From assembly GCA_021776455.1 (NCBI GenBank), contig JAJFFX010000009.1, positions 27,414 to 91,413 on the forward strand: a DNA stretch of 64,000 nt, written 5' to 3'. Origin of the DNA: Hyphococcus sp. (GTDB taxonomy: Bacteria; Pseudomonadota; Alphaproteobacteria; Caulobacterales; Parvularculaceae). The position numbers and the translations under genes are program-made. Positions within the stretch are counted from its first letter, which is position 1. Each line of letters begins with the position of its first letter. This document shows positions 45,443-53,110 of this stretch, in pieces. The notes beneath the pieces were generated by a model that saw nothing but the letters and a program-made list of their open reading frames with translations, made no database searches and was not told where the DNA came from.

Positions 45443-46366
45443 ATGAGAATTCTTGTCACAGGGGCGACTGGTTTTGTTGGCGCCGCCATGTGCCGACAAC
45501 TAGTAGCGGCAGGCGATGATATCGTTTCATTAGGACGTCGACCAGTCGACGAAAAGGGGGTCGCGAACTGGCTGATTGATGACATTGACGCCGTCGCTGC
45601 TGGCAATGCGCCTGGAGGCTCGTCTTTTGACTACGTTTATCATTTAGCGGCGGCGGGCGTTGCCCCCACGGATCGCGCGATGGGCGCGCTCATTGAATCC
45701 AATATCCGATTTGGGGCGCTATTACTCCAGGAGATTGACGCACGCGCCTTTGTCTTTGCCGGAAGCTGCGCGGAATATGCCGAAAAGCCGGATGGCCGGT
45801 ATGTAGAGTCTGACCGACTTCAGCAAGTTGATTTTTATGGGGCCTCAAAAGCGGCCGGCGGCCTTTTTCACCTTGCGGCCGCCCAAAGCCTGGGCAAACC
45901 TCTTGCGGTGTTGCGATTGTTTCATGTTTACGGGCCGGGTGAAAAAACTCATCGCTTAACAACAAGCCTTTTTTCCGCCTTGCGCAAAGGCGAGTGCGTC
46001 GCCTTGTCGCCGGGCGAACAAATTCGAGATTTTATTTATGTAGATGATGTGGGCAGGGCTTTCGATGCAGCCGCTGCCGGCCTTGTTTCAGGAAAATTGA
46101 AATCTGGACCCTATAATATTTGCACCGGTGTCGGCACAAAGGTGAAGACCGTTTGCAAGGAAATCGCATCGCTTGTGGGCGCCGACGAAAACCTGCTCGA
46201 CTTTGGCGGCATTGAACTGCGCCACAACGAGCTTGAGCGCATTGTTGGGGACGGAACGGCGTTTCGTCAGGCTATAGATTGGCGACCGGTCTTCTCGCTT
46301 CATAACGGTTTGCGCAAACTTCGGGATGGGCTTGGCCTAAGCGAAACGACAGGTGCGGTAAAATGA
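45443..46366 (+). CDS. NAD-dependent epimerase/dehydratase (probable CDP-4-keto-sugar reductase)
   Basis: This 307-residue extended short-chain dehydrogenase has the nucleotide motif MRILVTGATGFVGAAM and the catalytic YxxxK in VDFYGASKAAGGLF. RDFIYVDDVGRAFDAAAAG is the typical downstream block. Placed directly between the CDP-glucose dehydratase (5 bp upstream) and a glycosyltransferase, it most likely reduces or epimerises CDP-4-keto-6-deoxyglucose. Which 6-deoxy sugar results cannot be read from sequence alone. Confidence 0.85.
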   Translation: MRILVTGATGFVGAAMCRQLVAAGDDIVSLGRRPVDEKGVANWLIDDIDAVAAGNAPGGSSFDYVYHLAAAGVAPTDRAMGALIESNIRFGALLLQEIDARAFVFAGSCAEYAEKPDGRYVESDRLQQVDFYGASKAAGGLFHLAAAQSLGKPLAVLRLFHVYGPGEKTHRLTTSLFSALRKGECVALSPGEQIRDFIYVDDVGRAFDAAAAGLVSGKLKSGPYNICTGVGTKVKTVCKEIASLVGADENLLDFGGIELRHNELERIVGDGTAFRQAIDWRPVFSLHNGLRKLRDGLGLSETTGAVK

Positions 46367-47346
46367 ATAGCAGTGGCGCAACAAAGCCTTTGATCTCGAT
46401 TTCTATACCGGTCTACAATGAAGAAGGAAATGTATCCCGTCTTTATGAGCGCATCACCACAGTGGCGGACAGCATTGCTGATCGGTATGACACAGAGTTT
46501 GTATTTACCGATAACAGGTCAACGGACAACACTTGGCGACTGATCAAAACGCTAGCCGAAAAAGATGTGCGAATTCGCGCATTCAGATTTTCCCGTAATT
46601 TCGGTTTTCAAAAATCAATCCTGACAAATTACCTTCAAACGAGAGGCGTTGCGGTAATGCAGCTCGACGCTGATATGCAAGACCCGCCTGAGCTTCTCTT
46701 GGAGTTTCTGAAAAAATGGGAGGACGGCTATAAAGTCGTCTATGGCGTGCGAAAAACGCGTCCCGAATCTTGGGCTATGCGTCAGTTTCGACGTGCTGGT
46801 TATTGGTCGATTGACCGGCTCGCGGGCTATCATGTCCCAGAGAATGTGGGTGATTTCCGGCTCATCGATCGCGACGTGATTGAAGCGATAGGCAAAATTC
46901 ACGACCAGGCGCCTTACTTACGCGGCACGATCGCCGCCTTGGGGTTCTCGCAGATCGGAATCGAGTATGACCGCGATGCGCGGCAAGCAGGACGGAGCAA
47001 ATTCACGCTTCAATCACTTCTCGGCCTGGGTCTGGATGGAATTTTGAGCACATCCACTGTGCCGTTACGGCTGGCGACATATGTTGGTCTTGTGACGATC
47101 ATTTTGACCTTCACTGGCTCGATATACTATATTTTTCTCAAATTTATGAAACCCGATCTTCCAATTGGCGTGGCGAGCACAAACATCCTGATTCTTTTTT
47201 CTCTAGGAATGAATTCGCTTTTCCTGGGCCTAATTGGCGAATACGTCATTCGTATGCACAATAACATTCGAGGAGGCGATGTCGCTGTTATCGACGATGC
47301 GATTGACCATGTCGGCAGCGCACAAAGAGTGAGAGGGGCCGTATAA
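46363..47346 (+). CDS. Family 2 glycosyltransferase with two C-terminal helices (GtrB/ArnC-like)
   Basis: The protein (327 aa) is a polyprenyl-phosphate sugar transferase type. The nucleotide-binding start is ISIPVYNEEGNVSRLYERI, the metal-binding motif is VAVMQLDADMQDPPELL near residue 103, and the acceptor side includes DFRLIDRDVIEAI. Two membrane helices (about 232-256 and 266-292) form the C-terminal anchor. It overlaps the preceding gene by four bases and the next by one. Such enzymes load a sugar on undecaprenyl phosphate for a GT-C transferase, which fits the one at 42218. Confidence 0.9.
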   Translation: MNSSGATKPLISISIPVYNEEGNVSRLYERITTVADSIADRYDTEFVFTDNRSTDNTWRLIKTLAEKDVRIRAFRFSRNFGFQKSILTNYLQTRGVAVMQLDADMQDPPELLLEFLKKWEDGYKVVYGVRKTRPESWAMRQFRRAGYWSIDRLAGYHVPENVGDFRLIDRDVIEAIGKIHDQAPYLRGTIAALGFSQIGIEYDRDARQAGRSKFTLQSLLGLGLDGILSTSTVPLRLATYVGLVTIILTFTGSIYYIFLKFMKPDLPIGVASTNILILFSLGMNSLFLGLIGEYVIRMHNNIRGGDVAVIDDAIDHVGSAQRVRGAV

Positions 47347-48119
47347 TGAAGGCGGTGATACTAGCAGGCGGATTTGGCACACGACTTTCGGAAGAAACGA
47401 ATTTGCGCCCGAAGCCGATGGTTGAAGTCGGCGGTAGGCCGTTGCTTTGGCACATCATGAAAAGCTATAGTCAGTACGGCGTCAATGAGTTCGTGATCTG
47501 CCTTGGCTATATGAGCTACATCATCAAGGAGTATTTTCTAAACTATTATGCTCACAACGCCGATGTGACCGTCAATCTTTCGAATGGCGAACATACGATC
47601 CATAATTCAAAAGCTGAGCCTTGGAAAATTCACCTAATCGAAACCGGCGTGAACACGATGACCGGCGGACGCATTAAGCGTGTCCAGCCGTTGGTCGGTG
47701 ACGACACATTTTGTCTGACTTATGGCGACGGGCTTGCTGACCTTGACATTGGAAAGTCAATCGCATTTCACAAAAATCATCGCCATGCGGCGACGGTGAC
47801 GTCGGTTCAGCCGCCGGGCCGGTTTGGTGTATTGAATCTCGGCGAAGCGGATCGGGTAACTACATTTGAGGAAAAACCGAGCGAAGAAATCGGCTGGATT
47901 AATGGTGGTTTTTTTGTTCTTGAGCCGAAGATATTCGACTATGTCGACGGCGATCAAGAAATTTGGGAGCGCAAGCCTCTGGAGCGGTTGGCCCGTGATG
48001 GCGAACTTTACGCTTTTAAACACCCCGGATTCTGGCGTCCTTGCGATACGTTGCGGGACAAAAGAGAACTGGAAAGTCTGTGGGAAACAGGCAAAGCCCC
48101 CTGGAAGAGTTGGGCGTGA
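47346..48119 (+). CDS. rfbF: Glucose-1-phosphate cytidylyltransferase
   Basis: RfbF makes CDP-glucose from CTP and glucose-1-phosphate. The nucleotidyltransferase signature is MKAVILAGGFGTRLSEETNL, followed by RPKPMVEVGGRPLLWHIMK. Further conserved segments are FCLTYGDGLADLDI and GWINGGFFVLEP. At 257 aa it matches the family. Its product is the substrate of RfbG. The start overlaps the previous stop (TAATG) and its own stop overlaps the next start (GTGA). Confidence 0.97.
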   Translation: MKAVILAGGFGTRLSEETNLRPKPMVEVGGRPLLWHIMKSYSQYGVNEFVICLGYMSYIIKEYFLNYYAHNADVTVNLSNGEHTIHNSKAEPWKIHLIETGVNTMTGGRIKRVQPLVGDDTFCLTYGDGLADLDIGKSIAFHKNHRHAATVTSVQPPGRFGVLNLGEADRVTTFEEKPSEEIGWINGGFFVLEPKIFDYVDGDQEIWERKPLERLARDGELYAFKHPGFWRPCDTLRDKRELESLWETGKAPWKSWA

Positions 48120-49165
48120 GCCAGGCTTTAGCCGATAGCGAGAAGGCTGCCAAAAAAAACTCGGGGCGGCGGACCATCTTAAAATATCTGCAGTTGGCAG
48201 CGGGCTTGGCGATTACGGTGCTCTGTTTCGTCTATATTTTCAATGTGACGGATATACCCGCACTTCGCGCCGCGCTCTTGCAGTTTGACTGGCGGTTTGG
48301 CTTTCTGGCGCTCGCAGCTCTTTCTCTCGGTTATCTGCTGCGGATTTATCGCTGGGCGGTCATGCTCCGTGTTAGCGCGCCGACCGTTTCAACGACGAAG
48401 TGCGCATCGCCCTATCTAGCCTCAATTGCTCTCAACAACCTTTTACCATTTCGAAGCGGCGATGTAATTCGCGCATTCGTTTTTCCGAAAGCTATAGGCA
48501 TAACCCGCTCTCAATCCTTGGCGACCTTAATTTTTGAACGGTTTCTCGATCTCATAATACTGCTCGTAATCCTCAGCCTGGGGATCAACGCAATAGGCGC
48601 AACCAATACACCACAATGGTTGATTGCATCCATGACAGCACTATTGGGGTTATGTGGGATAGCCGTGCTTCTCACCTTTTTTGGACGCCGGGCAATAAGC
48701 AGTTTCCTGCACCAGGTAGAGCGCATTGAATTTGTCGCGACAAATAGGCTGTTCCATAATCTTCTGGGTTTTTCCGTTGGCGTCTTTGGTTATGTCGCAG
48801 AGTTGACAAAGGGCTCACGTCTTGGCGGAGTTATCCTTCTTAGCGTCGGTATTTGGTGCCTTGAAGCGACGGTCTTCGCGGCGGTTATGGCGGGGCTCGG
48901 CGATCCGGTTAGCCTAACCGGGGTCGCCCTCATCGCGGGACTTGCGACGATTGCGACGCTGGCGCCATCGTCCCCCGGCTATTTTGGCCCTTTTCATTTG
49001 GCCGCATTTGAATCATACCAAATTCTTTTCGGCGACCCCGGACGCGCCGCGGCTATGGCCGTCCTCTCTCATGCGGCAATTTGGGGGCCGACAACTATCG
49101 CCGGAACAGTTGCAATTGTTATAAGCTGGCGACGATTCGGCTTTTCAAAACTTCGCAATTCGTAA
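48116..49165 (+). CDS. Flippase-like / LPG-synthase-TM (UPF0104) membrane protein
   Basis: The protein has about eight membrane helices of the lysylphosphatidylglycerol-synthase transmembrane type (YbhN-like). Conserved text includes YLASIALNNLLPFRSGDVIR near residue 100, ESFLDLIILLV-like FERFLDLIILLVILSLGI, and PSSPGYFGPFHLAAFESY near 282. Without the synthase domain, such proteins are proposed to move lipid-linked molecules across the membrane. I use GTG 48116, which overlaps the rfbF stop, in place of the track's 48041 that runs 79 bp into rfbF. Length 349 aa. Confidence 0.85.
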   Translation: MSQALADSEKAAKKNSGRRTILKYLQLAAGLAITVLCFVYIFNVTDIPALRAALLQFDWRFGFLALAALSLGYLLRIYRWAVMLRVSAPTVSTTKCASPYLASIALNNLLPFRSGDVIRAFVFPKAIGITRSQSLATLIFERFLDLIILLVILSLGINAIGATNTPQWLIASMTALLGLCGIAVLLTFFGRRAISSFLHQVERIEFVATNRLFHNLLGFSVGVFGYVAELTKGSRLGGVILLSVGIWCLEATVFAAVMAGLGDPVSLTGVALIAGLATIATLAPSSPGYFGPFHLAAFESYQILFGDPGRAAAMAVLSHAAIWGPTTIAGTVAIVISWRRFGFSKLRNS

Positions 49166-49184
49166 TAGCGCCAGGAATTAACAC

Positions 49185-50504
49185 ATGAAACCGATAGCCA
49201 TTATTGGCGCGGGCTTTACCGGTCTTACTGCCGCGATCGAGCTACTGAAACACGGCCATCAAGTCATTGTTCTGGAGCAGGACAGCGACGTCGGCGGCCT
49301 TGCCGGAAGCTTCAAGATTGATGGCGGTTACGACCTCGAAAAATTCTATCATCATTGGTTTACGAATGATCGTTACATTACCGACCTCGTTAACGAGCTA
49401 GGCGAGGAAGGTGAGATCGTCATACGACCCTCACGCACAGGTATGTATTTCAATAATTCGATGTTTAGACTTTCCACACCGCTCGACGTATTGCGATTTA
49501 ACCCATTGTCTATGGTCAATCGCATCCGGCTTGGGTTGCTGGTGTTCCAGGCGCGCGCGATACAGGACTGGAAATCAATTGAACACCTCAATGTCCGGGA
49601 ATGGCTTGTCGGGTTGTGCGGAGAAAAGGTTTACGAAGTTGTCTGGGAGCCGCTCATACGAGCAAAGTTCTCTATTTATGCGGATGATCTATCTGCGACA
49701 TGGTTTTGGAAAAAATTACAGTTGCGCGGCTCCAGCCGCAACAGTTCCGGCGGTGAGGCGCTGGCCTATTACCGCGGCGGCTTTGCCGCGCTGGCGGCGC
49801 GCATGCAGCGTGAAATTATCGCGCGGGGTGGCGAGTTACGTCTCGGCGATGCGGCCAAGCGTATCGTTGCGAATGGCGACCAAGTAAGCGCTGTTATAAC
49901 GGACAATGGGGAGGCCATTGAGGTCGCCGGCGTTCTGGCGACGCCGGCTTTGCCGATTGTTGCTAATATACTTGACGGCGCCGTTGGTGATGACTTTTTA
50001 CTGAAACTGCGTCGTGTAAACTATCTAGCGAACAAGTGCCTCGTGTTGGTGCTGAATAAAAGCCTTTCTGAAACTTATTGGTTGAACGTCAACGATCCTG
50101 ATTTTCCGTTTGTCGGGGTAATTGAACATACGAATTTTGAGCCAATTGAATCTTATGGAGGCCGCCATATCGTTTATATGTCGCGCTACTTACCGCATAC
50201 AGATCCCGTATATGACATGTCTGCATTCACATTATTGGATTATGCCGAACCTTATATCAAAAAGATGTTTCCAGATTTTACCAAAGACTGGGTTGTAGAG
50301 ACCCACGCCTGGTCTGCACGCTATGCGCAACCGGTTACTGAGCGTAATTATTCATCCTATGTGCCGGGTCAGGAAACGCCTTTGGACAATTTCTGGATTT
50401 CGACCATGGCGCAGGTTTATCCGGAAGACCGGGGGACGAACTACGCCATCCGCGAAGGCAAAAATATCGCGGCGAAAATCCAGTCTACGCTTTTGGTTGA
50501 ATGA
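49185..50504 (+). CDS. FAD-dependent amine-oxidase/mutase-like oxidoreductase
   Basis: The 439-residue protein begins with a Rossmann motif KPIAIIGAGFTGLTAAIELL, followed by the GG-doublet DSDVGGLAGSFKIDGGYDLE. It ends with the FAD-side segment DRGTNYAIREGKNIAAK. Members of this group occur in O-antigen loci and are related to both UDP-galactopyranose mutase and protoporphyrinogen oxidase. A ring-contracting or sugar-lipid oxidising role is possible, but the substrate is not clear. It follows the flippase-like gene by 19 bp. Confidence 0.85.
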   Translation: MKPIAIIGAGFTGLTAAIELLKHGHQVIVLEQDSDVGGLAGSFKIDGGYDLEKFYHHWFTNDRYITDLVNELGEEGEIVIRPSRTGMYFNNSMFRLSTPLDVLRFNPLSMVNRIRLGLLVFQARAIQDWKSIEHLNVREWLVGLCGEKVYEVVWEPLIRAKFSIYADDLSATWFWKKLQLRGSSRNSSGGEALAYYRGGFAALAARMQREIIARGGELRLGDAAKRIVANGDQVSAVITDNGEAIEVAGVLATPALPIVANILDGAVGDDFLLKLRRVNYLANKCLVLVLNKSLSETYWLNVNDPDFPFVGVIEHTNFEPIESYGGRHIVYMSRYLPHTDPVYDMSAFTLLDYAEPYIKKMFPDFTKDWVVETHAWSARYAQPVTERNYSSYVPGQETPLDNFWISTMAQVYPEDRGTNYAIREGKNIAAKIQSTLLVE

Positions 50505-50519
50505 CCGCGAGGCGGCTCT

Positions 50520-51107
50520 ATGACGATGCGCCGTGATATATTTTCCGCGCTCGAGAGGTTAGCCGCGGAAGCGCCGCCAGAGGGCTGTTCGCTTGGCGAC
50601 GTACTCGGCGGCCTTGACGAACAAGCGTTTGGCGCAATTATTTTTCTACTTGCGCTGCCTTGTAGTATTCCATTCCTGGTCGGCGTGCCGCAGCTGGTAG
50701 CACTCCCTATGTTAGCGCTCACGCTCCAGATGGCGGCGGGCCGGTCAAAACCCTGGCTGCCGGCGGACCTCGCCAACCGGACAATCGGGCGGACTCAATT
50801 AGAGCAAAGCGCTCAGGTCGGGCGTAAATGGTTTGGCTGGCTGGCGCGGGGGGCGCGGCCGCGACTTGGCATTCTTTTCTCCCATCGGGGCGAGCGAATA
50901 ACTGGGGTTGTTTTGTCGCTCATCGGCGCCGCGCTTCTGGTTCCGTTACCCGCCACTGATAGTGTGCCTGGTCTGGCTCTTGCGGTCTCTGCTCTGGGAC
51001 TGATGACCTATGATGGCCGCATTCTTTTGTGTGGATGGGTGATCGGCGCGGCGTGGTTTGCGTTAATGGCCGGCCTGGCCTTTGCTGGCGTAAATTTTTT
51101 CGGATAA
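50520..51107 (+). CDS. exoD: ExoD-family membrane protein
   Basis: This 195-residue protein matches ExoD (PF06055). Its early cytoplasmic segment leads to LGDVLGGLDEQAFGAIIFLL, then ALPCSIPFLVGVPQLVALPM, a conserved Trp-Leu-Pro (PWLPADLANRTIG), and two closing helices. ExoD was found to affect exopolysaccharide production in rhizobia, but its activity is not known. It follows the oxidoreductase gene by 15 bp, and GAGG is the ribosome site. Confidence 0.9.
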   Translation: MTMRRDIFSALERLAAEAPPEGCSLGDVLGGLDEQAFGAIIFLLALPCSIPFLVGVPQLVALPMLALTLQMAAGRSKPWLPADLANRTIGRTQLEQSAQVGRKWFGWLARGARPRLGILFSHRGERITGVVLSLIGAALLVPLPATDSVPGLALAVSALGLMTYDGRILLCGWVIGAAWFALMAGLAFAGVNFFG

Positions 51108-51293
51108 AATAAAAGAAGCCTAACGCATGTCTAGCACTACACCTCGTGGCCACCCAACCATTATCTAGGATATTATTTTGCATTCCTAGTTTGACTACTG
51201 CATTTTACAAAATGGCGAACTGATTCTTAGATCGCGCTTTGGTGTGCGTAGTAATAACATCCCTACACTTGTTAATCTGGTAAAGATTTAGTG

Positions 51294-52895
51294 ATGGCGA
51301 CTAAAGAGCAAAATTCTCTACCGCTTGAGGGCGAAACGTTTATATATATTGGACAGCTGGTCGCTGTATTTTATATTTATATTCCAATATTTATTTTCAT
51401 CATCGGCTGGCTTCGAACGCCATTAGCTGTGTTAGCATCAGTAACAACCGCGATCTTACTGATAAATTTTTACCGAAGCATTTCCAGTCACAAAAACAGT
51501 GGCGTGGGAAAGTTCCCGGATCGAGTCAAACTCCAGATAGGGTTGATATATATAGCTTCGCTGTTCTTACTCGCTACCTTAGGGGTAGGGGGCATAGCGG
51601 GGCAGACTGCTGACTGGGATAAGCATAATACAATTCTTCAGACGCTTATCGTCGAAGATTGGCCCGTAGTCCTGAAGTTTGACAATTCACGCTACATACT
51701 TTCCTACTATTTGGCATATTATCTGCCGGCCGCTGTGATTGGAAAATTATTCGGTTGGACGGCCGCCAACATATTTCTTCTTGCCTATACCGCCGCAGGG
51801 CTCAGTGCGGTGGCTATGATGGTTGGCGGAATTACCCGCGCCAATTGTTTTTTAGCCCTGGCATTTATTTTTATTTTTACCGGATTTGACCTACTCGGTT
51901 CATGGAGCATTTTTCTTGTTACCGGAGAAGCAAGGTTTGATGATTGGTGGGCGCACGCATTCCAATACACCTCGAATATTATACAACTATTTTATGTTCC
52001 GCACGTGGCCGTGGCGGGGTGGATAATGGCGGGTCTTTTCGTCATTTCCTCAAGGCGGTCGATGATATCAGGCTACGCACTGGCAATAGTGCCGCTTAGT
52101 CTTTTTTGGTCCCCATTTTTGGCCCTCGGGATTGCGCCAATAGCAGGCTTTATGGTTTTAGTAGAGATAAAGAATGCTGTACAAAAAAAGACAATGTCGA
52201 AATATTGGTCAAAAGAGTTTTTGATAAACTCTATTTGCGCCCTGTTGCTTGGGACCATTTTCCTCGCATATTTTTACGCAAGGCTGCAGGCCCCAGAAAG
52301 CCACACTATTGATGGTGAGTATCAACAATTTTCAAGAATAATAACCCGGTTTACATTTCCCAATAAACTCGCGGTCTATCTTATATTCGCTTTTCTAGAG
52401 GTTGGAGTGTGGACCGCACTAATAATTGCGATAAATAAACGTTTCAACTTCGAGATACTTTCTACATCAATATTGCTGCCAGCTGTGGTGTTTTTATTTC
52501 TGCTGCCGCTTTTGCCTCCATTCGGATTCTACAATGACCTTGCGCTCAAAGCATCAATTCCCGCACTTTTTGTTCTATCTATTTACGCCCTTGAATCTTT
52601 GATTATCGGGCGTAAAAAATTTACTTGCATCCCTGTTATGTCTATTTTGTTGATACTATCAGTGGCCACCGTGGGCGTTAGCACGTACAATATGGTCCTT
52701 ATACGCCCCAATTATGGGGACCGGTCTTTGTATATGCTCAAGAGTGATAGGGTAAAAAATCTCCAAGAACTACACGCAGACATTGCGCGAAGGTCGAAAT
52801 TAAACTTTGCCAGTCAGTATTTAGGCTATGAAGATAGTTTTTTTGGAAGGCATTTTGCGCGAAAAAAATACGAAGCTTCGTCGGAGAGTGAGTGA
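51294..52895 (+). CDS. AT-rich polytopic membrane protein
   Basis: The 533-residue protein has about eleven to thirteen membrane helices, a C-terminal soluble tail of about 50 residues, and a final SSESE. No motif of a named glycosyltransferase or polymerase is plain; an acidic loop with TADWDKHNTIL after the third helix resembles first-loop motifs of GT-C enzymes, and polymerase-like activity is another option. The DNA is much more AT-rich than its neighbours. ATG 51294 is preferred to GTG 51291, though neither has a good ribosome site. The stop lies inside an AGTG repeat. Its location in the island suggests a glycan role. Confidence 0.65.
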   Translation: MATKEQNSLPLEGETFIYIGQLVAVFYIYIPIFIFIIGWLRTPLAVLASVTTAILLINFYRSISSHKNSGVGKFPDRVKLQIGLIYIASLFLLATLGVGGIAGQTADWDKHNTILQTLIVEDWPVVLKFDNSRYILSYYLAYYLPAAVIGKLFGWTAANIFLLAYTAAGLSAVAMMVGGITRANCFLALAFIFIFTGFDLLGSWSIFLVTGEARFDDWWAHAFQYTSNIIQLFYVPHVAVAGWIMAGLFVISSRRSMISGYALAIVPLSLFWSPFLALGIAPIAGFMVLVEIKNAVQKKTMSKYWSKEFLINSICALLLGTIFLAYFYARLQAPESHTIDGEYQQFSRIITRFTFPNKLAVYLIFAFLEVGVWTALIIAINKRFNFEILSTSILLPAVVFLFLLPLLPPFGFYNDLALKASIPALFVLSIYALESLIIGRKKFTCIPVMSILLILSVATVGVSTYNMVLIRPNYGDRSLYMLKSDRVKNLQELHADIARRSKLNFASQYLGYEDSFFGRHFARKKYEASSESE

Positions 52896-52906
52896 GTGAG
52901 TGAGTG
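52887..52906. repeat. Tetranucleotide repeat (AGTG)5 at the end of an ORF
   Basis: Five exact copies of AGTG cover the stop codon of the 51294 gene and the bases after it. Because TGA occurs in every frame of the repeat, changing the copy number would not extend the protein. Confidence 0.9.
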
Positions 52907-53110
52907 ATTGTGCCGAATGGCCTAAGACAATTCCAGCATTGCAAGGCTAAACACAGCACATAAAGGCTGCTCGGACAGGCTGGGTGCTAATGCCTTTAGC
53001 GTATTTCATGCGATCGGCATTAATGTTTCAAGTCATGAAATCCTGCAAAGCCCGGTGGGGTTGAAGCGACTGTCGCGCCATATCCTTTTAAGGGTATTGC
53101 CACGCTTCGG

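Noticed and set aside
52887-52906. (AGTG)5 repeat as a phase-variation switch for the membrane protein at 51294
   Set aside because: TGA is present in all three frames of the repeat, so gain or loss of units leaves the protein essentially unchanged. An effect on transcription termination or message stability is not excluded, but there is no support.
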